Below, piece after piece: positions 51,267 to 62,846 of a stretch of 64,000 bases of DNA. The notes below the pieces were generated by a model, which did no database searches, was not told where the DNA came from, and saw only the letters and a program-made list of their open reading frames with translations. Each line of letters begins with the position of its first letter. Positions within the stretch are counted from its first letter, which is position 1. Origin of the DNA: Fasciolopsis buskii (taxonomy: Eukaryota > Platyhelminthes > Trematoda > Plagiorchiida > Fasciolidae); NCBI GenBank assembly GCA_008360955.1, contig LUCM01003968.1, positions 334,808 through 398,807 on the forward strand. The letters run 5' to 3'. A program made the position numbers and the translations under genes.

Positions 51267-54200
51267 ACTAAGTTTTGAAAAACCGCATACACAAATTCAC
51301 CACTAAGTTAATGGGCTTTTTGATAAAATGCGAACTTTGCTCGGTCCGGATTTGTTAATAATCAGGTTTTTCCAGTAGTTTATGAGTGAAATCTGAGCAT
51401 GGTTATATAGGTTGCCTATCAAGTCCGGGTTAAAATGGTTCGGGCAAGAAATTCAGGAAAGAAGCAGTAAGCCCAACTGCAGCGGCCCAACTTTTTGTTT
51501 CATATTAATGAAGCAAAGTGCGTTTGTCAAATAAATTTGATAACAATTGGCTGATTTGTCCGAAGCTGTATGAATTTCCCTACTTCGCTGCTCTACTGGA
51601 TGCGATATTCAAATTTGGTTTTTGCCTGCTTCATTTGAAGTGAATTTTGGTGAGCTCCTGGGAGACAAGAAGTACGAAGGCCTCGTAAAAAGCACACCCT
51701 GTCGAGAACATGAAGTGGAAATTACGAAAAGCGTGTTAATGACTACTGGATGAGGCGAAAAACCTTTCATTTCGCGTTAAATGGGATTCAGTTTTTGGGG
51801 AGTACGGAAATCGAAAGCGAGTCGACACTTAAAGGTACGAACAAACTGGCATGCCTTGGTAAGGTAAGATATTCATAAACGCTTGGTATGGGTTTTAAAT
51901 GTGTGATTGGATGAAGAATAGAGTGGGACAACCAGGACATATATGTTTCATGGATCTGTCAGACGATCCAGTAAATAAATGAATCAGGAAACCATCATCA
52001 TTTGTACTGGATATTTCGTGTGTTATAAGCAAACTGATTAGGAACACACTGGGAGATCAAATAAATTTGGACCTCGTTAAAAACTTCCTTCTTAGCTTAT
52101 CTGATCTAAAAGATGGTGAGCGAAAACACGTCGGTTTTCAAAATGGGTTGAAATCCTTGGGAAATGGAACGACAGTGACCGCTTGATAACGTCGGAAGCT
52201 GAGTGACCGTGAAGAGATTACATTGCCAAATTTTCTTGTAATTGGCTCATAATGGACCGGACCAAGTATAGATAAGGAACGAAATGTGAACATCCAAATG
52301 AAAACCAAACGGTATTCTGCACAAAACAGGACATTCGAGTTGTGGATAAGATTACTACTTTGCGATGGGGACCTTTGGTGAGAGTTTCAAAGGGAAGAAG
52401 AATAAACGTGATATACTGCCCGTCTGTACGAAAATTGGTTTCTTTATATGTGATTTATTTATAGGATCTAAAACAATTTGGCAATTAGACAAATTTTGCA
52501 CTCTTTCTCCAGATGAAATGTTCTTCGTTACCTAGCCAGATTAACCTCCATCAGCTCAATTGCGTCACTGAACTCGGAAGTTGAAAAACTACGACATCAG
52601 TCCGGGAGAGACAATAGTGATCACACAATTATTTGCTGTACGGTACTAAGGAGTAACTGAGACGTGTGATGCCAAAACAACACTCTACAGCTCTAGAATG
52701 GTTACTAGGGATTGCCACTGTTATTAAGCTGAGAGTCCCCAATGACAATGATAAATTTCGTAAAGCATTCCAGTCTTCTACTCATATCAGTATCCGTTTC
52801 ACTGACCTTCAGGCATGCCCATTTCGGGGATAACAACCACAACTCTATTATTGCATTTGTAGATGACCATGAGAAACGAGGTGATATAAAGATATGAAAA
52901 ATCAACTTGTGTATTAGGCAACTGAAAGTTGATGCCGCCTATCGTGTTAAGTAAAGGGTATGATAAAACTAGTGGTCTTTCACGCATTTCATGTTCAAGT
53001 ACTGCGCCACTTTTGCATAGGCTATAAAGATTTCTATCTGGTAAGTGGAAGGTGGCCCGTAGGTATACGTTTCTTGATAATTTTCACTTTGTGATATTCG
53101 GGAGGATTTTCCTAACCGCGAATATGATTCGGTCAGACCCGCCCCGATAGTTACATGATGCAAAGAAAGTTTAACCTGTTTCTGAAATATCATCGACTGG
53201 TTGATAAATGAACGTATTCGTTAAGAGGCTACCTAAATCAGTTCATTGTGAGGCCCTTCTATGAAGTGTTGTGCTCCCAGAAATACGCATCTGCAAAGTT
53301 ATAGATATATATATACACATATATAGGAGCCCTAGTTTGGATCGAAACGTCTTGATAAACGTATTAACAGTGTACGCCTTCTCAACAATAATATATGTAT
53401 ATATAGTATGGTATGCAGTGTCATTAACACTTATCAGTTTTCTGTCAGTCTTTTAGAATTCAGCGACTTGGGATAGTCTAACCCCGTACCGACCTTTGTG
53501 TCTGATGGAATTACATAAAATATCGTGACGATATAAGCCTACTCGATTAATTCTTGATGACGCCTGAATAGTGAAAAACGGCACGAAATGGCAAATAAAT
53601 CAAGTGGCCGGAGAAACCGAAAAGCCTCGGTTGCTGATGACTGAAAGCATCATCAAAGCATACTTTTAGTGTAAACCAGACGTGATCTGAGGTGCGAGTT
53701 TTAAAACCCACTGAAGATGATCCTTTATTTAATTTATTTTTTGAAGACCTCGTATGCTTATGTGTGATCGTATAATAGGAAGCCGTCATTCAAGAGTGGG
53801 GGACAGTAGTCCTTACTTTGAGCGGACAAGTACATGATCTTGATGTTGCTGTGCAGTAACCACTTTCTGGTGAGATATGCCGAATGAAGAGAAAATGTTC
53901 CGCTTGGAACTCGTAAACCGACATCATGTTACTAGAGTTGCTGTAAGAAGGTTATGAAGTAATACTTTAGAATAACCGACTGGGTTCTTCGCGGTAACAT
54001 CGCTCACCTGGTCACGTTCTTGGCTTTGTAAATGAATCTCAAGGTGTTCTAATCCCCCATTTGTACGTGGCGTCCTTAACTTTAAGCCCTCGATCATATG
54101 TTGTATTCTGTTTCGTCAATAAAAAACCATCTAAACCAATGAAACAAGTAACTGACTGTGATTTTCCTTTCATAGAACTGAATCCCCAGTCCAATATACA

Positions 54201-55337
54201 TCTGTTGTGGACGACTGAAGAAATGATATTCGGTCATGTCCGTTGGGAGTCATAGTGAGATTAGTCGAGTAAATTAACACCAATGGAATTTAGCATTTTC
54301 ATTGCCTACTAAGAAAGTGCTATTTTTGACATTTTATTGTATATAGATCCTGTCTCACTATTCTTGCTGTTGAAGATGTTAGTCACTTAGAAAGGGGTAC
54401 AGTCGTTTATTTATGTCCAGCACCTGCAAAAGTGGCTGCCATTGATGTTGCTTAATATTCAGCAACAAACACTTGTTCAGACTTGGCAAACTTTTGCTCA
54501 TGTTCAGCGTCACGCAAGATGCATTTCCGAGGTTATTAAAAGCGACCGTTGAACGCGTTTATTTAAATGCATAAAATGCCAGTTGTAAACAAACATTCCC
54601 CTGACTGTAATTTCTGTTGTTTCCTACAATTCCATGTTCTGGTAGCTTCATGCTTCCCGGTGGTATAACAGACACATGAGCTAGGTCGTTTGTGAATCGT
54701 CAGAACTGTACCGGTTATTAAGCAATTTCTAGGTTGTTCGGATAGATTCTCCGCATATTGTCTTCTTGCTTGCAGCATCTTTCTGACTTCGTAGATTTAA
54801 ATGACAGTCGATAGGCGCTCATTGGTCATGAACATTTTCTGGTGCGTTAAATAGCCTTCCGTGAGAAGCTGTTGGCAAGCACCGTTTGAATTCCTTTCCC
54901 TGAGAAAGTTACCTAGGTCGTAATATTTTTCCACTTCGTCACTTGATAGATCGTCAATTTGGACTGCTTGGATTCCGGCCAGGTGATTAGCGATTCGATG
55001 CAGTCTATCTGTGTGCATTTTCCATGCTGTTGATGCAAAATGGGTGGACAAATTAACGTACGAAATTCCTTCATCCAGTATGTATCAGTTCAGAAAATCT
55101 GATGAAATGCTGGATAAGGTAAAAAACACTTCGTGCTCCAGACAGCTGGACCATCTATGAGGACTTGGGACAAAACATTCAAACAACTATGCAGGATAGG
55201 GCTTTCTTCTGTCACCAACAGTAGAAACATAATGGGTGCTTCCTGTATCAGTTCGACTGTACGATGCGTTTCATACGGAAACGGCAGGGATAATGCATGC
55301 TGGAATCAAAATTGGTAGGTGACTGTACTCTCATTCC
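51267..55337. other. Non-coding stretch, one doubtful minus-strand reading
   Basis: A minus-strand reading of 84 codons (55,051 down to 54,797, TTG start, internal Met) is polar and protein-like (DEVEKYYDLGNFLRERN) but has no motif, splice or poly(A) support. AT-rich simple sequence lies at 53,300-53,325 and 53,388-53,408. Confidence 0.4.
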
Positions 55338-55565
55338 ATGGCTGAAGAGAACAGCGGGGGTACTGCCAGCATGTCAATGACAGAAACTATCGAAAAAAAA
55401 ATAAGCCGGTCTGTATTCACTGACCAGTGGATAAAAGTTCTACTATGGGCCATTCATGATCATAGCGTTTCCGCTTCCGCATCGCCACCATGCAGAACTT
55501 ACCTGAAGGGAAACAGAAGAGCTCGTACCGCAACAAGCGCTCAGATTATGCGCAGTCTCAAGTAG
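55338..55565 (+). CDS. Candidate short protein or exon, 75 aa
   Basis: ATG in good context (ccATGG) opens 75 codons to TAG, and an AATAAA lies 39 bases past the stop (55,604-55,609). The product starts MAEENSGGTASMSMTETIEK and has a short, moderately hydrophobic middle (WIKVLLWAIHD) and a basic end. No family is recognised. The poly(A) hexamer is the only extra support. Confidence 0.22.
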   Translation: MAEENSGGTASMSMTETIEKKISRSVFTDQWIKVLLWAIHDHSVSASASPPCRTYLKGNRRARTATSAQIMRSLK

Positions 55566-56718
55566 TCAAGGAGCGTATGAAGTACTCGACAGTGAACCAA
55601 AATAATAAAGGAGACCCGAGTGCAAAATAATTCACGCCCGGTTTTGGCATTGCATTCGCTCAAAGACGCTGATACCGAGGATGGAGCTGACGTGTTAAGT
55701 TTTGTATTTTAGATGCAAACAAGTTAACGATATGATCCTATTCACTATAGGACACTTTTTAGATTGAACTGAGTGGAACAAAACTTGTAGTTTGGAGAAA
55801 AGATTTGGGATTTTGCTTGCAAATTGTAGTCCATATCTGGAAAAACTGGACCCGAATAACTTTTGACCTGTTTATAATATAAATGTTGGAATTAGAACCG
55901 AGTTTATCGGGAGCAGTGTTCATGACGTCAGCCACACCAATAATTTTCGAATATGTTAACGAACCGTTTTTGTTTCCAACGCACAGCTTCGAACTATACT
56001 ACAAACACCGATTAGAAAAACTGTTTCTAAATAAATAAAACTGTTTTCACCGTCTACCGAACCGTCTGTTTCTGTGTAAATCCCCCTATGAAATGGATAA
56101 TTTCACGAAGCTGATGCGTTTCGTTACAATCGTTTTAGAGGGTGAGTAGACATTAAAATACTGTTGGCATTGCCAACAATGTTGTTAGTATCCCCGTTTC
56201 CTTTTCCTGCAGCGTCCAAACAAAACGATTAAAAAAGGACTGTTTCTTTTAGAACGAGAGCTAAAACAATTTCAGTAATCGAATTGGACAAGACGAAACA
56301 CGATGCATTCGAGAATGTACGAGAGAAACCGGGATACATTAATTCACATTTTCACACTTTTTGTCCACACATATTTTCCGTGCAAAAATAAGTAGGCAAT
56401 AAAGTCATGTATCTGTCATGTTTCTGTCGGTAGTGATAACAAAATTTTGCCGTAAAAGACTGTGCACAATCGCGACCATGTAAGGTGAACATGTTCATTA
56501 CGTTGATCAGTGTGAGAAAACTAGCTCACATATTTTCCCGAACCGTTGGATCGATTTTGCGATGCACTGTTTTGGTCCAATGACCACATTGTTATTCTTG
56601 TAGAATTCTATTCATCAAGTAAAATCAATGAATATTCCGAATAAGGGTGGTGATGATTCTGAATGATGTCGAAAATGATAGGTTATTTGCATCAAACTCT
56701 CTTGAGTTTGTAAATATC
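55566..56718. other. Non-coding stretch, nothing recognised
   Basis: AT-rich sequence without motif or repeat matches inside the window. Confidence 0.5.
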
Positions 56719-56905
56719 AGGAGGGTTTCAAAGAATCGATGCGCCATGTATTGTTTTTTATTGTGAATAATATAATGTTAATAACACGTTTACCTACAAC
56801 ACTGTCATTTAATTGTGAATGATATAATGTTAATAACATAGCGTTGTTGGTAGATGTAATGCGCCAACGTTTCGACTAACGTGGGTAGTCTTTCTCAAGG
56901 CAAGC
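56719..56905 (-). mobile_element. 3'-end fragment of the Penelope-like element
   Basis: On the minus strand it matches 63,806-63,945: the gtagtcgaaacgttggcg hairpin region, then attacatctacc and cattcacaat, then the 3' side. It differs by an internal tandem duplication: ttgtgaatRatataatgttaa occurs twice, at about 56,762 and 56,812. The hairpin has one mismatch (gttagtc for ggtagtc). It has no coding sequence and is strongly 5'-truncated. Confidence 0.8.
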
Positions 56906-57015
56906 TTTTTTGGAATGCAAGTAGGAACAAAAGAGAGCAAAAATCATCTTTCCATTTTGTTCGTTACTTATCTTAGGCGACACTCGGTTGCCTTTTCTAC
57001 GTCAAAATTCGTCAG
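56906..57015. other. Short spacer
   Basis: Unique sequence between a PLE fragment and a candidate exon. Confidence 0.5.
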
Positions 57016-57253
57016 TTGGATGTGAGCGCGTTAATTTCCGAGGTGTATCGTAACTGTTTCACTAATAGCACGTTCCAAAACGATTGCACCTTCGTCCCAA
57101 TCCTGACAACGGTAAAAACATCGCGACGACTTCGACAGCAACCACCACCAATACCAGCCCCATCCCCACGAGCATCATCCGCAGCTTCTGCAACATTGGC
57201 AGCGGCAGATAAGCAGGTCTGTTCGAAGCAAGGAGATAGACTGTCGCGCGTTG
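57016..57253 (+). CDS. Candidate internal exon, Pro/Ala/Ser-rich
   Basis: A possible acceptor (aaaattcgtcag, ending at 57,015) and a consensus donor (GTTG/GTGAGT, donor GT at 57,254) frame a segment of higher GC than its surroundings. It is open throughout in one frame: a Cys-containing start (DVSALISEVYRNC) followed by low-complexity QQPPPIPAPSPRASSAASAT. No family is recognised. Confidence 0.22.
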
Positions 57254-60200
57254 GTGAGTTGGGGTGCCTGACGGTTGGTGAAACACACGTGACAGTGCCA
57301 ATCCCATCTCCAGCAGGTTGCTAATGCGAAACCATAGCTTTATAATGCAACGTCCAAATCGATGGGCCCCGTGTTCCAATAAAAAGACAACGGATGGATT
57401 TGAGACGAGTTAGGGGACGTCGATATGAGTCTGTGCGCAGCCTGATGCAGATATGAATAATACTGTCCGTAAAATCACAAAGGTTGACAAAACATGCGAA
57501 TCTCTGAATGAATACAACTCAACAAATGATGACTATAATCGTAGTAACCCATTACCAAATTCTCAATGCAATGCATGCACATACCGAACATCCCGGTAGC
57601 CCCGCCTTTGTTTTTTTCTTTTTTTCTTTTTCAAACTAATCCCCCACCTGAAATTTTTCTCGGCCGATTTCCGATCCTAATGGGCGGGCATTGTCACGAA
57701 AACGAAAACGTTCAGATATTCTCCAGTTACGAATAGAAATAATGACGGAACCGAATGTCGGACAGGTTTGGAAGTAGCACACATTATTATCTCTAACATC
57801 TGTTTTTGGACATTCCTGGTCGCATTAAGGAACTGAGCAGAAATTAATGGTTTACGTTTTTCTTGCTACCAAACTACAGAGTTTTGTGCGAAATTTATGC
57901 CTAATCAGAATGAAAGAAATTTTCGGCCGATCAAAGCCATGTTGATGCCGCTGGGCTTGAGTGAATATAAACAAGTATGGAATATAAATATGTCAAAGAT
58001 TTAATACTTTTTTAAGGAATGTCATTTCCATGAAAAAATGCACAATTGTGGGGTATTTTTTCAATAAACAGCTGGTGTCGACAAGCATAGTTTCATCAAA
58101 AGGACGGATGTAGTGATGGGGGAAAGAAAGATGAACCAAAAATAACGTATAAAACCGATAGGCGGTGAAAACGTCAATGTGTAGTACGTTTTATCCTTAA
58201 AAATACCTTTTCAGTACAGTGAGTAACAAAATTTGGGAAATGAATGGAATTTGTCAATTTAATCAGGTAGGTAACATCACACCGATGGCGATGTCAAGGC
58301 TGTTCAATGAAAAACAGTTGAGAATAGCGGTGCTAAATAAGTGGTCACGATAGCGTTTGTTTAAATGCGTGTGAAAATGAGATCTGCTTACCACATTTGA
58401 TGCCTGCAGAAAATAAGGGAATTGTTAAAATTTTAGTTTAAATACAGACTGAAAACGTTTACAATCAGGGTCAACGTTGACATATTGTATTGTCCTTTAG
58501 TGAGCTTACGTTGTTGTGTCTAGCAATTATTTATACACAAAACGAAATAGGATTTGATGTTGGTTGCAACTAAGTCGTATAAGGGCACTTCAACGGGGAA
58601 AGCTAAGTCATCCAGCGACTACGCGAACTCGTACTTGTTCAACTGCACTTTTGAAAATTTTCGTCTTAGTTAGCAATAACTGAACTCGAAATTAACGTGG
58701 AAACCAGAGAAACTGACCTCGAAATTGGCAGTGTTATTGCATTGACCATGGGCCTTGCGATTTACACACAACACAACCTGAACTGCTTGACATTACTAGT
58801 GTCAGGTTACGATACTCTACCTGGGTCACTCAGGATTAGTTTAGCCATGCAAGAAGGGTTACAATGGTCTCCAGCTTCTTGAATTTTTGGGAGACTTTAA
58901 GTAACCCTGCAGCTTAGGGACTTCAAAGAAAAGGAAAGCTCGTAACAAGAATAATGGTACCAAAAGTGCCTTTGGCCAAACTATAGCATCTCATTTTTCT
59001 CGAAGGCCACATGTCACAATGTGCACGGTGGATCATTGTTCTGCGGTTGCGTGCATAAGTTATTCAACCTTCAGAATGCTTGGTGAATCTGATTTTGGTG
59101 GCTGAAACCTCATGGAAAAATATGGAAGCATATACGAGAAATTTCATCGCATTTTACTCAGGAACGACTTCTCTGTGACTGAAACAATCATTCTGCGCTT
59201 GTCCATATCGCTTTCCCTTTTACGTATTCATGCCCATCTAACAGCTGTTGAGCATTGAAGGCATCAGGACATGACATTCCAAGCATGACCTTGTGCGGGG
59301 ATTTGATGATTTTAAAGCAAACCGCAACTGTTTACCGCTTCCTGATTCAGTGGTTGGAGGCCGGGTGCGAAGCAGATCACTGATTATGAGTGGTGTGACA
59401 AAGCCGGAGACGGAAGATATCGAAAAAATTTTGTAAACTCATTCAACTTAAATTTTATAAACCTTTAGTTCAAGAGTGAGTAAAATTTCTTATTTATGGT
59501 GCTGTCTTATAAGCATTAACTTTCTCTCTATATCTAATCAACTTTATATCAATTATTATAATAATATAGCAGTAGAACAGAGAAGCATACCTTCCAGTTT
59601 GTATTTGCGTGCGTATATCCTTTTTTATTTTTTATTTTTCTAATTTGTTCTAAATGACGGCTTATCGAGTGACGAATCTCGTCACAATAAAATCAAATGA
59701 TTAACGTCTTTTAGTAACCAGCCTACTAACCAGTCTGTTTTACGATCCTCCTCAAAGATTAATACGGAAAAACCTTTCCGCAGATGAACCGTCTGGGAAT
59801 TGTATTCGCCGTGGAGTATTGCTTATTTATAGCCAAAACATCTGGGTAGAAACGGACGATGTACTTTTGAATTCGATCTCTTCGAGACCCTTTTTCTGCA
59901 TCCTGAAGTGAAGTGTATTTCATAGTGACGAGATGTCGAAACAGGTCCCGGTAAAAGTTACTATTCTGTACTGACATACATTAGGCCAATGGGATTCTCA
60001 GCCTGTAGTTATGCGTTAGATAACATAATACAAAAGGATTTGCCCACAACTTCGTGTTCCAGCTGGTTAGTCTCAGTGGAATCGAAAGAACACTCGTCCT
60101 TTAACCATTTTCCTAGATCACACTTTAGCCAAATCTGATAATTAATCACCTGCGGTCCTTATTGGTTAAATTTCCACGCACATCCGATCTTGCCGAATGG

Positions 60201-60603
60201 AGCGAACTTGTGGGTGTGGGATTTGCAAACTTTCAAGTTTCCCATTACGATTTACAACAACGACTTTCGCAAAAAAATCAACTCTGTTAGCATTCAATTT
60301 CCTCGAATATTAAAGTTCACACTTCGAGAATAATAGACTAAGAAGCAAAATTAAAACACTAAAGCATTGTGCGCTGAGCCTAAATGGTCATCAGCCCAAG
60401 GTAAAGAGAGATTTAATAGGAGAGTTTAACATTGTGGCGGAAATAGGCTTTGATCCCTCATTCAGACTTCGTTACAATGGCTGCATAAGTCTGTAAAAAG
60501 TTTTCCTCATGTCGAATAGCAGTTTAACTGTGCATCTGGTTCCACAGAACACTTTGAGCATTTTCAAAGGAACAGATGAATCGACATACACAAAACCTTC
60601 ACA
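57254..60603. other. Non-coding stretch, nothing recognised
   Basis: A T/C-rich tract lies at 57,610-57,632. No gene or repeat is supported. Confidence 0.5.
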
Positions 60604-60619
60604 ATCTGCCTTTTTTATC
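60604..60619. repeat. Left 16-bp target-site duplication
   Basis: ATCTGCCTTTTTTATC, identical to 60,822-60,837 on the other side of the PLE insertion. Confidence 0.85.
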
Positions 60620-60821
60620 TATCCGGACCAAACGACGTAAGGAGTGTATCGAAAAATCGATGCGCCATGTATTGGTTTTTATTGTGAATGATATAATGTT
60701 AATAACACAGCGTTGTTGGTAGATGTAATGTGCCAACGTTTCGACTACCGTGGGTAGTCTTTCTCAAGGCAAGTTTTACAATCAAATGCTACCCACGGTA
60801 GTCGAAACGTTGGCACATTAC
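60620..60821 (-). mobile_element. Short Penelope-like element insertion with an inverted 5' piece
   Basis: On the minus strand this 202-bp insertion carries the PLE 3' end (terminus TTTGGTCCGGATA, as at 63,949-63,961), preceded by the hairpin region. At its 5' side the first part is repeated in reverse: 60,721-60,757 and 60,789-60,825 form perfect 37-base inverted arms with a 31-base spacer. The arms overlap the right target-site duplication by four bases of microhomology. Such inverted 5' pieces are a known oddity of Penelope insertions. It has no coding sequence. Confidence 0.85.
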
Positions 60822-60837
60822 ATCTGCCTTTTTTATC
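60822..60837. repeat. Right 16-bp target-site duplication
   Basis: ATCTGCCTTTTTTATC, matching 60,604-60,619. Confidence 0.85.
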
Positions 60838-61620
60838 CTTTACGGTATGGCTTATTTTTCGAATAATGTACATCTGTACAACTTTGTCAACGTTTAGTCA
60901 TTAACAAGTTGGTCCTTGTGAACCAATTTAACAATAACAGTTTGAGCAAGTGATGTCTACGCACTCAGTCGATGGTTGTGAATTGGCCTTGAAGTAGCAC
61001 AAGAAATCAAATTGATGAACAATGAAAATTCTGTTTAAAGACTAGTCATTCAAAATTCGTTGCCACGAGCCTGAATCAAGCCGGCAACCTTTTTATACCG
61101 GGACGATGATCTATCTATGAGCTATCATAGACACAGAATTCTACTAGAAATGAACTGAGTAAACTTCCAGTGTTGTGTGAGCCACTTTTCCAGTGAAATA
61201 CAACAACTACACCGGTTTTAGTCACCGCAGCACATTCATCGGTTTTTTTCAAGGGAAAAGAACATCGCTGTGGAACAGAATCCAAGTGATTTGAGGTTTG
61301 GCCGTGAATCGCCTTAAGGTGGCACTTAAAAGTAGTACGAAATAAATCAGTTAATAAAACAGCCAGTGTTTGTTGCATACAGAATATGGTGAGGGCTTGG
61401 TAAATGACCGGAAGAGCTTGGTTAGTTGACACGTATTAAAAGTAGGGGAAGTTGTGCTTCCATGAAATAATTCACGGTGTGATATCAAAGCTTAGACTAC
61501 TTGCAGAGAAGTCATCTATCAGTAGAGGTCGATCGATGTACTCTAGCGGCCCGTGACTTTGCACATCACTCACACAGGCGAACATCCTGTGCGGAAGTTC
61601 AACAAACTGTCGACAGCCTG
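60838..61620. other. Non-coding stretch, nothing recognised
   Basis: One minus-strand reading (61,115-61,432) has no supporting motif. Confidence 0.5.
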
Positions 61621-61808
61621 CTCGGCAGCTTAATGGCTAAGGCGTTTGAGTCAAAATCGTTCTTCCAGGGTTAGCGTTCTAGCTAGGGCGCGGTGGAAAT
61701 GTACTGCTGATGATTCCTAACAAGGATAAAACAACAGTACGGTGCTACCATGATTTCTTAATTGTGAGCTGAGCGGTGATATCAAGTGGCGAATCATTTA
61801 ATGAAAAC
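61621..61808 (+). repeat. tRNA-like-headed SINE carrying a hammerhead (Sm-alpha-like)
   Basis: A box-A-like word (GCAGCTTAATGG, 61,625-61,636) and, about 31 bases on, a box-B-like word (GGGTTAGCGTTCT, 61,668-61,680) precede the hammerhead. This is the order expected for an RNA polymerase III-driven short element. From 61,686 the sequence matches the 23.6-kb repeat to about 61,808 (...ATGAAAAC). Confidence 0.6.
61694..61750 (+). ncRNA. Hammerhead ribozyme copy with a broken second core box
   Basis: CTGATGA (61,707-61,713), helix II TTCC/GGAT with loop TAACAA, and the GTA cleavage triplet (61,737-61,739) are intact. GAAA is changed to AAAA (61,728-61,731), which removes the essential G12, so the copy should not cleave. 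Helix I still pairs: GTACTG with CGGTGC through four Watson-Crick and two G-U pairs. The helix III palindrome is lost (CAACAG). Confidence 0.7.
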
Positions 61809-62836
61809 TGAGGCCGTAAAATTGTGACCTGTCGCAATACATGACTTTTACCTCCTCCAAACTTTGAACATTTTAAAATGCTGGCCAGTAATGAAAAAAT
61901 TAGTATATCAAGACAAAAAATGGAAGCTTTTCCAGGTATGAAAATTACTATGTGGAATGCCAATAATGTTCGACCTTTTCACAAATTATTTCGGTCGACA
62001 GCAGGATGCACCAACCTGTGAGACCAACAGAGACTTTGCGGTTATTTTATACTCGAAATTTCAAGGAATTTTCTTTGTCTAAACTCCAGGAGCCGACTTT
62101 TAAGCGCGGTTGAGGCCATTTGGACTCATTGGGAAATGAGGTCTTCCAGACACTGTGCTTTTAATGTAAAGGTTGACTGTTTTGAGTACGATTTGAGAAT
62201 TGCGAACATTTAATCCACCATAACTTGTTTAAATCTGCCTGGTGTAAGGCAACTCCAAATTTTGAGAACCTGTGTCCATTGTAGATCAAGTTAGTTTTGA
62301 AGAAGAATTTAATCATTGAGCTTGGAGTCTGGGTTGGGAATGTTTCACCACTTCTCGCGGTCACATTGTCGGCGTACAGGCCTAATTGACTTTATCCTTC
62401 CATATTTTTAGGTTCCTAATCCATCTGCCTGACTCAAACTTCTTAGGTAACCTTGAGCCTGTGGCTGACTGCATGACCTTAATCGTTTTGGCTACCAGGT
62501 TCTTGAAGATGGACCGGAGAATTTGTTCCGTTTGAAATTGCTGTCCTTGTGTTCTTTTGATTCTGCGGACATTCTTCAACTTGATACTTTAGATATGTAC
62601 ATGGACTCGAACTCCGTAGCCAAGGGTTAGTAAGTTCCTGAAAGAAAACTGGTTTGGTTCGCTGATGATAACAATTAATGATTTATGTTCCAGAGAAAAA
62701 ATGCTCCAAATTATTTCATAATGTGATATACAATCTTAAATCACTACTGAACAAAGTGAACAAAATGACATCAGTATCGTTTTCTCTGAATTATTACAGC
62801 AGCCTGTCCGTCATGCCTGCTGGGGTTCAAAAACAA
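61809..62836. other. Non-coding stretch, possible unknown repeat
   Basis: Minus-strand readings at 62,161-62,579 have no recognised domain. The segment near 62,310-62,340 resembles one near 41,300-41,330. Confidence 0.35.
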
Positions 62837-62846
62837 GATAGATGAT
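62837..62846. repeat. Left target-site duplication of the PLE
   Basis: GATAGATGAT, identical to 63,958-63,967. The apparent start ATG of the element's reading comes from this flank. Confidence 0.7.

Noticed and set aside
53632..53650. CTGATGA followed two bases later by GAAA, like a hammerhead core
   Set aside because: There is no room for helix II, and no pairing flanks were found.
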